Below are positions 8,944-18,242 of a DNA stretch of 64,000 nucleotides, one piece after another; position 1 is the first letter of the stretch, and each line of letters starts with the position of its first letter. Source of the stretch: Deltaproteobacteria bacterium (GTDB taxonomy: Bacteria; Myxococcota_A; UBA9160; UBA4427); the NCBI GenBank assembly GCA_016713665.1, contig JADJOR010000005.1:62001-126000 (forward strand), given 5' to 3'. The position numbers and the translations under genes are program-made. A model generated the notes under the pieces. It did no database searches, was not told where the DNA came from, and saw nothing but the letters and a program-made list of their open reading frames with translations.

Positions 8944-9324
8944 TCAGCCGAAGATCTCGTGCTCCTCGGTCACGAAGACCGCGGAATTCGCGAAGTCGAT
9001 GAACTCGGCCTCGTCCTCGAGCAGCCGCTGGCCGGCCGCGCGGGCGGCCTCGCCCCCTCCGCCGCCCATGGCCTCGAGGCCGTCGAACCAGACCTCGGTG
9101 ATCCCGTCGTAGGCCTCCCGGACCCCGCGCGAGGCGCGCAGGCCTTCGTTCACGGCGTCGCCGACCGGGCCCGCGAGGGTATGGCTCTGGACGTAGCGCT
9201 TCATCATCGGGAGCTCGGCGCGGAGCTTCCGGACGAGCGGGCCATGGACCTCGAGCCAGCGCTTCTGGAAGGCCTCGCGGGTCAGGCCGGGCTTGCGGCG
9301 ACAGCAGAAGACGAGCTTGATCAT
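8944..9324 (-). CDS. EthD domain-containing protein
   Basis: A 126-residue dimeric ferredoxin-like-fold protein of the EthD/Dabb group. It begins MIKLVFCCRRKPGLTREAF and carries the typical W-x-EVHGPLVR segment. Family members accompany P450 or other degradation systems; EthD itself is needed for fuel-ether oxidation in actinobacteria, with unclear chemistry. GGAGGAA upstream fixes the ATG at 9324, although the frame remains open for 70 codons further upstream. It faces the PEP-CTERM gene tail to tail, 18 bases apart, and two P450 genes lie about 1.4 kb to the right, with the HDOD gene between. Confidence 0.78.
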   Translation of the reverse strand: MIKLVFCCRRKPGLTREAFQKRWLEVHGPLVRKLRAELPMMKRYVQSHTLAGPVGDAVNEGLRASRGVREAYDGITEVWFDGLEAMGGGGGEAARAAGQRLLEDEAEFIDFANSAVFVTEEHEIFG

Positions 9325-9602
9325 CGGGGTTCCTCCCGACGGATGTCTAGCAGGTCGACGCGGGAGGACAGCAGGCGGCCGGGGCAGTCCGCGAAGGATC
9401 GAGACCGGTTGCAGCTGCCGAGCGGAAATCCCGGAGGTCGCGCCGAGCGTCGCTTTCAGGAGAAGTCCCGAGCCGTCTGCGGTCTGGAGCGCAGTCCGCC
9501 TTCGTTTATCCGAGTCCGGAGCCGACCGGCTCAAGCTGCTCGCTTCGCGACCGATCGCAAGTCCATCGCGCGATCCCTACACGAGCGCGCGTAGAAGTCG
9601 GG

Positions 9603-10655
9603 ATGGAATTCGTGCCGATCCGGACGAAGCGTGCAGGGCGAAGCCGAGGGGCAGACGGGTTTCCGCATCCATGCGGGACCGGACGCGCCGATCCGTCGTT
9701 CGATCCCGGATCCTTCGCCCTCACACTGCTCGACGTCATCGAAAGTCCCGACTACCGACCCCCGATCCTGCCGCCGATCGCGACCGAGCTGCTCGCGCTG
9801 GCGACCCGCGTCGACGTCGACCTCGATGAGATCGTCCCGCTCGTCGAACGCGACGGCTGGTTCGCGGTCCGGCTCCGGGCAGCGGCCAGCGCGGAGGCCC
9901 GCGCGACCGGCGTCAAGCTCGGCTCGCTGCGCCAGGTCTGCCTCTACTTCGGCCTGCTCCAGATCCGCGATCTCGTGATCGAGGAGTCCGTCGCGGATTG
10001 CGTCTTCCTCGGGGATGCCCATCAGGACACGATGAACGGTCTGCGCCGACACTCGCTCGCGACGGGCCACCTCGCGCGCTCGCTCGCCGAGTGCTCCTCG
10101 GTCGCCAGCGAGCTTGCCTACGTCGCCGGACTCCTCCACGACGTCGGGATCGCGGGCGTGCTCCACGTCCTGACGGAGCGGGACATCGAGCTCGGACCGC
10201 TGCCACCGCCATCCGTCCTCTGGCCCGCCATCGAGCGGATCCACGGCCGCGTCGGCGCGATCATGGCGCGCCACTGGGGCTTCGCTCCGGAGATCGCGCT
10301 CGCGATCGAGGTCCACCATGATCAGCCGGCCGGCCTCGACGCGAGCCCGCTGGCCGCCGCCCTCTCGATCGCGAGCGAGCTCGCCCATCACGAGGGGTTC
10401 GGGCTCGCCGAGGTGGCGCTCGACGGCTCGGGCCGAGACTCGGCCCGGGGCGCGGACGAGTCCTCCAGCGCCGAGCCGACGGAGCTCGGGCCGAAGGAGG
10501 ACGGGGCCCCCTCGACCCGGGTGCCGGCCACCGTGCTCGACCGACAGCTCTCGCTCCTCGGCCTGGAGCGATCGAGCCTTCACCTGATCGCCCACCGCGC
10601 CAGACGAGCGCTGCGCGACATCGACGAGGCGAGTGGCACGGGCGAAGCGGGCTGA
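9603..10655 (+). CDS. HDOD domain protein
   Basis: A 350-residue protein with an HDOD output domain, a relative of HD phosphohydrolases. Visible elements are PPIATELLALATRVDVDLDEI (start of the domain, near residue 58; only a partial match to the usual P..LP.IP pattern), RRHSLATGHLA, LLHDVGIAG and EVHHDQPAG. The HD pair is present, but HDOD proteins usually act in signalling rather than as confirmed phosphohydrolases. No receiver, GGDEF or EAL domain is attached. The first 40 residues are basic and unstructured, so the real start may be internal; no good ribosome site is visible at the ATG. It sits alone between divergent and convergent metabolic genes. Confidence 0.72.
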   Translation: MEFVPIRTKRAGRSRGADGFPHPCGTGRADPSFDPGSFALTLLDVIESPDYRPPILPPIATELLALATRVDVDLDEIVPLVERDGWFAVRLRAAASAEARATGVKLGSLRQVCLYFGLLQIRDLVIEESVADCVFLGDAHQDTMNGLRRHSLATGHLARSLAECSSVASELAYVAGLLHDVGIAGVLHVLTERDIELGPLPPPSVLWPAIERIHGRVGAIMARHWGFAPEIALAIEVHHDQPAGLDASPLAAALSIASELAHHEGFGLAEVALDGSGRDSARGADESSSAEPTELGPKEDGAPSTRVPATVLDRQLSLLGLERSSLHLIAHRARRALRDIDEASGTGEAG

Positions 10656-10683
10656 GCGACGGATCTACTCCGAGGCGTGCGCC

Positions 10684-11904
10684 TCAGCTCTTCCCGATGC
10701 GAACCGGCAGCGTCTCCGGCCCGTACTCCTGGATGTGGTCGACGCATTCCCACTCGAAGCCGTCGACGAGCCGGATCTGACCGGGCGCGAAGCGCGCGAG
10801 GAGCTCTTCGAGCACGACGCGGCCGATCATCCAGGTCAGATGGTTGCCGAGGCAGACGTGGGGGCCGAGCCCGAAGGCGAGATGGGCCTTCGGCGTCTCG
10901 CGGTCGAGCCGGAACTGGTCCGCGTCGGGATAGACCGCTTCGTCGCGGTTCGCCGCCGCCATGCCGAGCATGATCTGCTCGCCGGCGAGGATCGGGCAGC
11001 CGCCGATCTCGGTGTCGTGGCGCGCGCGCCGGAAGAGGAAGGTCACGGGCGCCTCCAGCCGGAGCGACTCGTCGACGGCGGCCGGGATCTTCGCGGGCTC
11101 GCGCCGGAGCGTCGCGTCGAACTCGGGATCGGTCAGCAGGCGATGGAGCAGGTTGCCGAGCATGAAGCTCGCCGAGAGCGAGCCCGCCAGCATGTTGACG
11201 ACGAGGGTGCGCGCGTGGTGGGCGCTGATGACGCGGCCCTGCTCGTCGCTCGCCTGCACCATGACGGTCAGCAGCCCGGGCGGCGCGGCATCGCCCGCCT
11301 GCTCGCGCTCGCGGATCATCCCGTCGACGTACGCCGCGAGCTCCGGGAAGCTCGCCGCGATCCCCTCGCCGCGCTCGGTCTTTCCGGTCGACGGCCAGCT
11401 GCTGTGGAGCACGTCGCTGCACCAGCTCATCAGCTGATCGTGCATCGGCTCGGGAATCCCCATGACGTGGGCCGCGACGGAGCCCGGGACGATCATCGCG
11501 AACTCCTTCATCAGGTCCGCCCGATCCCGCGCGGCGAGGGCTGCGAGCCGGCCGCGTACACGATCGCGGGTCCAGTCCTCGGCGGCGAGCGCCCCGCGGC
11601 GGGTGAAGACCCGCGCGAGGACCTTGCGGATGCGCGGGTGGAGCGGTGCGTCGAGCTCGCCCATGAAGCTCTCTTCGAGGGGCACGACGACGCCCGGGGC
11701 GCGCATGTCGCCGACGGCGGAGAACGTCTTCGCGTCGCGGAAGGCGAGCGCCGTGTCCTCGTAGCGGGTCGTGAGCACGACGTTCTCGGTCGGCCTCACG
11801 ATGGGACACTCGCGCCGGATCTTCGCCATGAGCTCGAAGTCCTGGGTCTTCGACTGGTCGGTCGGATCGAAGGCGAATCGGGGATCGACGGGGGCCTTGC
11901 TCAT
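10684..11904 (-). CDS. Cytochrome P450 (first of a tandem pair)
   Basis: A 406-residue soluble class I bacterial P450. The heme-thiolate loop is AFGLGPHVCLGNHL near residue 350 and the K-helix ExxR is ESLR. The I-helix segment reads LAGSLSAS where an AGxET-type motif is expected: the acidic residue is Leu and the alcohol is Ser. That is unusual for a monooxygenase and may point to altered oxygen activation. GAGGAA precedes the ATG. It lies 48 bases downstream of a second P450 in the same orientation, so they are probably co-transcribed. No ferredoxin or ferredoxin reductase partner is adjacent. The substrate is unknown; the neighbourhood suggests a steroid- or terpenoid-like compound. Confidence 0.9.
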   Translation of the reverse strand: MSKAPVDPRFAFDPTDQSKTQDFELMAKIRRECPIVRPTENVVLTTRYEDTALAFRDAKTFSAVGDMRAPGVVVPLEESFMGELDAPLHPRIRKVLARVFTRRGALAAEDWTRDRVRGRLAALAARDRADLMKEFAMIVPGSVAAHVMGIPEPMHDQLMSWCSDVLHSSWPSTGKTERGEGIAASFPELAAYVDGMIREREQAGDAAPPGLLTVMVQASDEQGRVISAHHARTLVVNMLAGSLSASFMLGNLLHRLLTDPEFDATLRREPAKIPAAVDESLRLEAPVTFLFRRARHDTEIGGCPILAGEQIMLGMAAANRDEAVYPDADQFRLDRETPKAHLAFGLGPHVCLGNHLTWMIGRVVLEELLARFAPGQIRLVDGFEWECVDHIQEYGPETLPVRIGKS

Positions 11905-11952
11905 GCGGATTCCTCGCTCGTTTTCAGGACGCTCGTCTGCTCGCCGATCGGC

Positions 11953-13152
11953 TCAGAACGAGACCGGGGCCTGGGCGATGCCGCGGGTCGGCACCAGCTG
12001 GTTGCGGACGATCTTCGATTCCTCGACGGCGTAGTCCGGGAAGCGGACGAGCAGCTCCTCGAGCGCGAGGCGGACCTCGAGGCGCGCCACGGCGTTGCCG
12101 AGGCAGAAGTGGATGCCGTGGCCGAAGGTCCAGTGGTTCTTGACCGCGCGCTCGAGGTCGAGGGCGTCGGGGCGGGCGAAGACCGTCTCGTCGTGGTTCG
12201 CCGAGCCGTAGAGCAGGAGGACCTGGTCGCCCGCCGGAATCGTCTCGTCGCCGATCCGCACGTCCCGGGTCGTCGCCCGCGCGAGCCCCTGCACCGGCGA
12301 GAGGAACCGCAAGAGCTCGTCGATCCCCTTCGGCCAGCGCGCCGGATCGCGGACGAGCTTGCTCCGCTCGTCGGGATGGCGGGCGAGCTCGATGAGGCCG
12401 TTCGCGATCGTGTTCATCGTCGTGTTCTGCGAGCCGTCGTGGAGCAGCGAGCAGAAGCCCGCGACCTCCTCGTCGGAGAGCTCCTTGCCGGGCGTCTGAC
12501 CCTGGAGGATCAGCGAGATCAGGTCCTTCCCGGGGCGCTTGCGGCGCTCGACGACGAGGCCCTTCCAGTACTCCGCCATCGCGGCGTAGGCGGCGAGAGC
12601 GGACTCGCTCGTGAAGTCCGAGCCGGCCAGCGTGTCGAGGTTCCACTTCAGGAACTGCTCGCGGTCGGAGACCGGGAGCCCGAGCAGCTCGCACATCGTG
12701 AGCGTCGGGATCCACTGGGCATAGTCCTTCGCGGCGTCGAAGCCGCCGCGCTCGCGGAAGCCGTCGGCGAGCTCGCCGGCGCACTTGCGGATGTGGGGCT
12801 CGAGGGCGGCCACGCGGGTCGGCGTGAGCACGCGGGCGAGGATCGCGCGGTGCTCGTCGTGGCGCGGGGGATCCATGTTGAACATGTTGATCGGGATCAG
12901 ACGGATGTCGGTATCGATCAGGGTGCCGCGGGCGGAGGAGAAGGTCTTCCAGTCGGCGAGGGCGTCGTTCACGTCCTTCGCGCGGCTGAGCATCCAGTAA
13001 TGGGGCCAGACACGGCCCCGGGGCGTCGGCCGCCGATAGGTGGGGGCCTCGCGGCGCATGCGCGCGTAGAACGGATAGGGATCGTCGAAGAAGCGCTCGT
13101 CGAAGGGGTCGAATTCGAGCGGGGAATCGGATGCGGGGCCGAGGGCGGGCAT
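11953..13152 (-). CDS. Cytochrome P450 (second of a tandem pair)
   Basis: A 399-residue bacterial P450. The heme loop is TFGHGIHFCLGNAVARLE and the ExxR is ELLR (in IDELLRFLSPVQGL). In the I-helix the sequence reads HDGSQNTTMN; aligned on the Thr pair, the usual acid appears to be Asn. The ATG at 13152 is preferred because GAGGAGAA lies just upstream and the protein then begins with the normal FDPFDERFFDDPYPFYARMR entry of such P450s. It is upstream of, and probably co-transcribed with, the P450 at 10684-11904. A 189-bp gap separates it from the preceding gene, so a promoter could lie at 13153-13341; nothing definite is seen there. Confidence 0.9.
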   Translation of the reverse strand: MPALGPASDSPLEFDPFDERFFDDPYPFYARMRREAPTYRRPTPRGRVWPHYWMLSRAKDVNDALADWKTFSSARGTLIDTDIRLIPINMFNMDPPRHDEHRAILARVLTPTRVAALEPHIRKCAGELADGFRERGGFDAAKDYAQWIPTLTMCELLGLPVSDREQFLKWNLDTLAGSDFTSESALAAYAAMAEYWKGLVVERRKRPGKDLISLILQGQTPGKELSDEEVAGFCSLLHDGSQNTTMNTIANGLIELARHPDERSKLVRDPARWPKGIDELLRFLSPVQGLARATTRDVRIGDETIPAGDQVLLLYGSANHDETVFARPDALDLERAVKNHWTFGHGIHFCLGNAVARLEVRLALEELLVRFPDYAVEESKIVRNQLVPTRGIAQAPVSF

Positions 13153-13341
13153 GGCGCTTCTCCTCGCGGTGGATCGCGCGGGTGACGGCGCCGGTAGTGC
13201 AATTTGCAATCCAGAAGCGAACGCACGAGAAGGGGCCGCAGAGCGCACGCTCGCGCGGACGGGGCGGGGCACGCGGACACACCGCGGGGCGAACGGCCCC
13301 GGAACGTCCGGATGGCGCGATCCGACTCGGCGCTCGCGCGA

Positions 13342-14301
13342 TCAGGCGCCGGGGGATCGCCCGGCGCGCCAGGCACCGGGGGGCCAGACGTCCTGGTTCT
13401 CGCCCCAGGCGACCTCGCCGTCCATCTCCCAGCGCACGAGCGAGAGCCAGCAGAACATCCCGGGATAGGGCGCGAAGGCGAAGCGATTGCGGCAGTCGCC
13501 GACGATCGAGACCGGGCGGCCGTCGGCGTCCTGCCCCTCGATCTCGATCCGCTTCGGGCGTCCCGCATCGCGTTCGACCCGGCGGGTCGCCCGGACCAGA
13601 TCGCTCCGCTTGCCGTCGCGGATGACGTAGCCGTAGCGCCCGCCCATCTCGTCGCGCTCGCGACCGGCGCCGCTCGTCGGGGCGGACGTCGCGTCCGTCG
13701 TGATGTCGGTAAAGAGAAGGAAGCCCGTCTTCGCCGAGGCGGTGCCGTAGCAATAGCCGACCCGGACGCCCATGCCCGTGAGGTCGCTGCGCGGTCCCCA
13801 CGAGCGATCCCGCATGGCGTGGCAGTCGATCGAGACCCGCTCGCCCCTGAGGCGCAGCTCCCCCGTCACGCGTCCGACCTGGTCGATGTGGCTGTTGGTC
13901 ATGACGGCGTCCATCACGCCGTCGAACTCGGCCTCGAGCTCGAGCACGCCCGGCCGCGAGTAGCTGAGCGCATAACGCGTGAGCGGACGCAGACAGCGGA
14001 CGCCGACGCCGTTGGGCCAGACCATGTCGCGCATGTCGCCCCGGGCGGGCGGGAGGTTGAACTGATAGTCGTAGAAGGGGATCTCCCAGGGCGCCTCGCC
14101 GTGGGCGTCCCAGAGCATGACGCCGCCCCCCGAGCAGGCGATGTTGGGCCGGTTCCAGCAGTAGAGATAGGCCATCCAATCGCGCTCGGGGACGGTGAAC
14201 GAGAACCAGCAGGTCTCCGTCCACCAATGGTCGGCGCCGGCGGGATGGAAGTCGTCGTCGGCTTCGCAGAGGGGCTCCTTGCGCGGATGGTCGACGGTCA
14301 T
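13342..14301 (-). CDS. CrtC/AttH-like lipocalin-fold protein (DUF7064/7065-type)
   Basis: A 319-residue protein rich in aromatic residues and beta-strand patterns. It carries DHWWTETCWFSF near the start, WNRPNIACSGG, and the conserved block HAMRDRSWGPR (near residue 170). That block is typical of the two-domain lipocalin-like CrtC/AttH relatives, which hydrate or isomerise hydrophobic polyene or terpenoid compounds. The exact family name is from memory and moderately certain. Its start overlaps the stop of the upstream swivel-domain gene by four bases (ATGA), with GAGGAG before the ATG, so the two are translationally coupled. It is the last gene of the tightly packed 13.3-20.5 kb operon. Confidence 0.6.
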   Translation of the reverse strand: MTVDHPRKEPLCEADDDFHPAGADHWWTETCWFSFTVPERDWMAYLYCWNRPNIACSGGGVMLWDAHGEAPWEIPFYDYQFNLPPARGDMRDMVWPNGVGVRCLRPLTRYALSYSRPGVLELEAEFDGVMDAVMTNSHIDQVGRVTGELRLRGERVSIDCHAMRDRSWGPRSDLTGMGVRVGYCYGTASAKTGFLLFTDITTDATSAPTSGAGRERDEMGGRYGYVIRDGKRSDLVRATRRVERDAGRPKRIEIEGQDADGRPVSIVGDCRNRFAFAPYPGMFCWLSLVRWEMDGEVAWGENQDVWPPGAWRAGRSPGA

Positions 14302-15884
14302 CTCGAATCTCCTCTCGACAGGATCTCGATCGTGCCGGCACCGCCGTCGATCCGGACGCGGTCCCCGGTCCGAAGGCGGCGGGTGGCGTGCTTCGCATTG
14401 ACGACGCAGGGGATGCCGACCTCGCGCGCGACGATCGCGCCGTGGCCCATCGCGCCCCCGATGTCGGTGACGACGCCGGCGGCGACCAGGAAGTAGCCGG
14501 CATAGCTCGGGTCGGTCGCGGTGCAGACGAGGATCTCGCCGGGCAGGAGCTCCCCCGCGCCGTCGGCGACGACCCGGACGTCGCCCTCGGCGATCCCCGG
14601 ACTCACCCCGAGCCCCGCGAGCGGCGCCCCGTCGTCTGCGCCCATCGCGGGTCGCGGCGTCACCATCCCGATCCAGGACTCCGGCAGCTCGAGGGCGAGG
14701 TACTCGTCGCGCTGCTTGCGTCGGGTCGCGACGCGCGCGCGGACGTCGCCGGGGAGCGGACCGTCGAGCTCTTCGAAGGTCAGGTAGAAGACGTCTTCGG
14801 GATCGCCGAGCGCGCCCCGGCCCGCGAGCTCGGTTCCCATCCGGCGCACCGCGGCCCGCGCCGCATCGAGGCAGAGCATCATCGCCGCCTTGCCCGACTC
14901 CCGTTCGGGCAGCATGCGCGCCGCCTCGCGAAAGAGCCAGTCGGCGAAGCGCGCGCGCAGACCGGAGAGCCCTGCCCGGATCTCGGCCTCGGCCCGGGTC
15001 CGCTTCTCCGCGCGCTCCGCCGCGAGGGCGGCGATCGGGCTGCGCTCGGGATCGAGGGAATCGACCAGCGCGCGCACGGGCGCCGGGTCTTCACGCCAGG
15101 TGACGCTCGAGAGCTCGCCCTGCTGGGGTCCCTGATAGCCGCGCGTGCGCAGGAACTCCTCGAGCGAGCGTCTGCCGCGGCGGACCTCGATCAGCTCCGT
15201 CAGCGTCTCGAGCTCGATCGAGTCGTAGCCGCCGAGCGCGTCGAGGACGAGCTCCGGTCGTCCGGCCTTCTCGGCGACCGCGCCGACCTGCTGCATCAGG
15301 GAGCCGCCGAGCAACGCGAGCACGCTATGCGGTCGCGCGATCGCCTCGAAGCGCCGATGCGCTTCGACGAGCACGCGACGGGCGGCGTCGACCTCGGCGA
15401 GGGCGCCCGGGGCGGTGCCCCGCTGCCAGAACGCGTGGGCATCCTCGTAGAGCGCGCGCACCTGGCCGGGCACGCGCCGCCACTGCCCCGGGAGCCGGAG
15501 CGCGATGACGGGGTAGCGACGCCGCGAGCGCCGCGAGATCGCCTCGGGCCGCACGGCGCCGAAATAATGTCGCTCGAGCGCCTCTCCGGATGTCCCCGGC
15601 TGGAGATCCGCGAGCCGGCGCGAGACGTCGACGTTGAGGGCGGGCCGCCCGTAGAAGATCGCCGAGGTCCGCTCGTCGACCCGGCGAGGATCGACGGGAT
15701 CGGGGGAGGCGAGGACGCCGAGGTCGTAGTAGGCGCCGCGGATCATCCGCTCGTTCGCGTCGTCCCACCACGACCAGTTGAGCGGCGTCGAGACGCCGGG
15801 GATCCCCTCCGCGATGTTGACGCGGGTCCAGGCGGTCGTGGGACCGCTCGTTCGGTGGAGAGGATCGAGTTCCGTCGTGGGCAT
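14298..15884 (-). CDS. Stand-alone PEP-utilising-enzyme swivel (phosphohistidine) protein
   Basis: A 528-residue protein whose C-terminal 80 residues form the phosphohistidine swivelling domain of PEP synthase, PPDK and rifampin phosphotransferase. GGAMGHGAIVAREVGIPCVV contains the phosphorylatable His, followed by GDRVRIDGGAGTIEIL. The N-terminal 430 residues (starting SGPTTAWTRVNIAEGIPGV) match the middle part of such multidomain kinases, but there is no ATP-grasp domain. In phenylphosphate synthase the equivalent swivel and ATP-grasp parts are separate subunits, so a partner may be encoded elsewhere. It probably transfers phosphate to a hydroxyl substrate, or is a degenerate regulator. The ATG at 15884 is chosen from homology of the first residues; the ribosome site is weak. 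Confidence 0.72.
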   Translation of the reverse strand: MPTTELDPLHRTSGPTTAWTRVNIAEGIPGVSTPLNWSWWDDANERMIRGAYYDLGVLASPDPVDPRRVDERTSAIFYGRPALNVDVSRRLADLQPGTSGEALERHYFGAVRPEAISRRSRRRYPVIALRLPGQWRRVPGQVRALYEDAHAFWQRGTAPGALAEVDAARRVLVEAHRRFEAIARPHSVLALLGGSLMQQVGAVAEKAGRPELVLDALGGYDSIELETLTELIEVRRGRRSLEEFLRTRGYQGPQQGELSSVTWREDPAPVRALVDSLDPERSPIAALAAERAEKRTRAEAEIRAGLSGLRARFADWLFREAARMLPERESGKAAMMLCLDAARAAVRRMGTELAGRGALGDPEDVFYLTFEELDGPLPGDVRARVATRRKQRDEYLALELPESWIGMVTPRPAMGADDGAPLAGLGVSPGIAEGDVRVVADGAGELLPGEILVCTATDPSYAGYFLVAAGVVTDIGGAMGHGAIVAREVGIPCVVNAKHATRRLRTGDRVRIDGGAGTIEILSRGDSR

Positions 15885-15970
15885 GCGTGACGAGGAGCCT
15901 ACCCGAGTCGCGGTCCGACGCACAGGCGCGCCGAAGCACCGATCCACCGGCGCGCGGGTCCCCCGAGCGC

Positions 15971-17410
15971 CTACGACAGCCTGGCCACCGCCCTGCCCGC
16001 TCTTCGCCCGAAGAAGCTCGCATCGCCGAGCGAGGCGCCGCTCCCCGCATAGCCATGGCCGCTGAAGATCGCGGCCGTCCGCCCCGCCGCGAAGAGCCGC
16101 GGAATCGTCTGGCCGTCGAAGTCGAGGACCTCGCCGTCGACGCTCGTCCGCAGCCCGCCGATCGTGAAGCCCGACCAGATCGCGCCCTGCGAGACGCGGC
16201 AATCGACGAGGGCATAGGGCGGCGTCACGAGGGGGACGAGCCGCTCGCGCCGCTTGCCGAAGAGCGTGTCGACGCCGGCGGCGGCGTCGCGGTTGTAGGT
16301 CGCCATGGTTGCCACGAGCGAGCCCTGCGGAAAGCCCGCCTCGACCTCGAGCTCCTCGAAGGTCTCGGCGACCCAGCCGGGCTGGAGCCCGACGAGGCCG
16401 CGGCGGAAGGTCGCGTCGTCGAGCAGCAGGTAGAGCTCGCCCTGCTCGTGGTAGAGGCCGGCGATCCCGATGTGGCCGTGATAGGTGTCCTCGTTGATGA
16501 AGCGACGACCCTTCGTGTTCAGGTAGACGCCCTTCGCGAGCTGGTTCGGGATCGTGTACGGCAGCGCGACCTCGCCGAGGTGCATGCGGATGGCGGTGCC
16601 CCCGGCGGCCTGGCCGACGCGGATGCCGAAGCCGTCGTCGCCGGGCGTGCCGTTGCGGTCGGTGACCTTGTCGAGCACCGGCGCGTGCTGCCGGCACATC
16701 TCGTGGTTCATGATGAAGCCGCCCGCCGCGAGCACGACGCCGCGTCGCGCGCGGATCGCGTGCTCCTGGCCCGCGCACTTCACGACGAGGCCCGCGACGA
16801 CGCCGTCGTCGCCGACGACGAGCGCCTCGCCGCGGGTGTCGGTCTGGACGGGAATGCCCTCGCGGCCGACCGCTTCGAGCATGAGCTTCATGAGGTAGGG
16901 GCCGCCCTTCTGGACGACCTGCGCCTTGTGGCCCCGGGGCGCGGGAACCGCGATCGTGTTCCAGGGGGCGCAGTCCTCGCCCGAGGTGTAGACGAGGCAA
17001 TCGTCGGTGCGCGGCTCGAGGCCCGGCTCGTCGTAGAAGCTCCGCTTGAACGGGACGCCCTGCTTCTCGAACCAGTGGAAATGCTCGACCGAGCCCTCGC
17101 AGTAGGCGCGGATCTTCTCCTCGTCGGCGCCCGGGCTCGAGACGGCCATCAGGAACTTGAACATGTTCTCTTCGCTGTCCTCGAAGCCCGCCGCCTTCTG
17201 CACCGGCGTCCCGCCGCCCATGTAGATGAGCCCGCCCGAGAGCGCCGAAGCCCCGCCGCCCGCGCCGCCGCGCTCGACGACGAGCACGTCCGCCCCCGCG
17301 GCCTTCGCCTCGAGGGCGACCGACGCCCCCGCCATGCCGAGCCCCATCACGAGCACGTCGACCTCGCGGTCGAAGCGCGGAATCTCCCGCAGCCGTCGGA
17401 TCGACGTCAT
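15971..17410 (-). CDS. FAD-dependent oxidoreductase (fumarate reductase / 3-ketosteroid dehydrogenase type)
   Basis: A 479-residue flavoprotein of the fumarate reductase/succinate dehydrogenase/KstD superfamily. The N-terminal dinucleotide site is DVLVMGLGMAGASVALEAKA (GxGxxG), followed by a Gly-rich FAD loop (GGAGGGASALSGG). The C-terminal FAD segment is FAAGRTAAIFSGHGYAGSG. KstD relatives introduce double bonds into steroid rings; others reduce enoates. AAGGAGAGG precedes the ATG at 17410, which overlaps the stop of the upstream SDR gene by four bases (ATGA). Its companions (two SDRs, P450s, a CrtC-like protein) are what a steroid- or terpenoid-modifying pathway would need, but the substrate is inferred only. 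Confidence 0.85.
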   Translation of the reverse strand: MTSIRRLREIPRFDREVDVLVMGLGMAGASVALEAKAAGADVLVVERGGAGGGASALSGGLIYMGGGTPVQKAAGFEDSEENMFKFLMAVSSPGADEEKIRAYCEGSVEHFHWFEKQGVPFKRSFYDEPGLEPRTDDCLVYTSGEDCAPWNTIAVPAPRGHKAQVVQKGGPYLMKLMLEAVGREGIPVQTDTRGEALVVGDDGVVAGLVVKCAGQEHAIRARRGVVLAAGGFIMNHEMCRQHAPVLDKVTDRNGTPGDDGFGIRVGQAAGGTAIRMHLGEVALPYTIPNQLAKGVYLNTKGRRFINEDTYHGHIGIAGLYHEQGELYLLLDDATFRRGLVGLQPGWVAETFEELEVEAGFPQGSLVATMATYNRDAAAGVDTLFGKRRERLVPLVTPPYALVDCRVSQGAIWSGFTIGGLRTSVDGEVLDFDGQTIPRLFAAGRTAAIFSGHGYAGSGASLGDASFFGRRAGRAVARLS

Positions 17411-18237
17411 CGCCCCTCTCCTTTCGCTTCGCGCTTCCAGTCCCGCGCCGCATTCGCGTCCGCCCGACGCCTTCGCGCCGCGAGCCGGGCCGCGAGATCC
17501 TTCTCCCGCGACGCCGAGGCCGCGCGACCGAGGGCGCGCACGGCCGCCTCCGCCGTCTCGGCCGGAAGCCGGATCGGCCCGACCGCGACGCCTTCCTTCA
17601 GACCCGGGACGGTGCTGCGGAGCCCCGGTGTGTTCGTCGGCCCCGGCACGAAGGCGAGCACGTCGACGCCGTGGTCCCGCAGCTCGTACCAGAGGCTCTC
17701 GCCGAGCACGAGATTGAAGGCCTTCGTCGCCCCATAGTTCGCATAACGCGGCGAGCCCTGGAGCGCCGTGCCCGAGGCCAGCACGACGAGGCCGCCGCGG
17801 CCGCGGGCGGCCATCTCGCGGCCGAAGCCGTGGAGCAGGGAGACGGTCGCGTGGCAGGCGACGTCGATGGCGCGGTGGAGCGACTCGAGCTCGGCCTCGA
17901 GGAACGGCCCCTCCTGACCGAGGGCCGCGTTGCAGACGACGAGCCCGATCGAATCCGTCGGCACCGCGGCCCGGACCGCGTCCAGGCAATCCCGCCGCGT
18001 CAGATCGACGACGACGGGCGTCGCCGCGACGCCGAACTGCTCGGCGACCTCCGCCGCAGCGCGCGCGAGCGGCTCGGGCTTCACGTCGAGCAGGAAGACG
18101 TCGAGGCCCCGGGCCGCCAGCGCGTCGGCGAAGGCGCGGCCGATGCCCTGGGCGGCGCCGGTCACGAGGGCCGCAGGGCCGTAGCGCTCGCGGAACGCGA
18201 CCGCGCTCGAGTCTCGGGTCGTCCTTCTCGTCGCCAT
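17407..18237 (-). CDS. Short-chain dehydrogenase/reductase
   Basis: A 276-residue SDR that oxidises or reduces a hydroxyl/carbonyl group with NAD(P). The cofactor site is ALVTGAAQGIGRAFA (TGxxxGIG, near residue 26), the structural motif reads CNAA where NNAG is usual, and the active site is YANYGATKAF (Tyr-x3-Lys). The C-terminal 40 residues are Arg/Ala-rich and highly charged. After the cofactor strand, LLDVKPEP has an Asp, which favours NAD. It overlaps the FAD oxidoreductase gene by four bases and starts 5 bases after the stop of the other SDR, so it is part of the same operon. Confidence 0.88.
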   Translation of the reverse strand: MATRRTTRDSSAVAFRERYGPAALVTGAAQGIGRAFADALAARGLDVFLLDVKPEPLARAAAEVAEQFGVAATPVVVDLTRRDCLDAVRAAVPTDSIGLVVCNAALGQEGPFLEAELESLHRAIDVACHATVSLLHGFGREMAARGRGGLVVLASGTALQGSPRYANYGATKAFNLVLGESLWYELRDHGVDVLAFVPGPTNTPGLRSTVPGLKEGVAVGPIRLPAETAEAAVRALGRAASASREKDLAARLAARRRRADANAARDWKREAKGEGR

Positions 18238-18242
18238 CGCGC

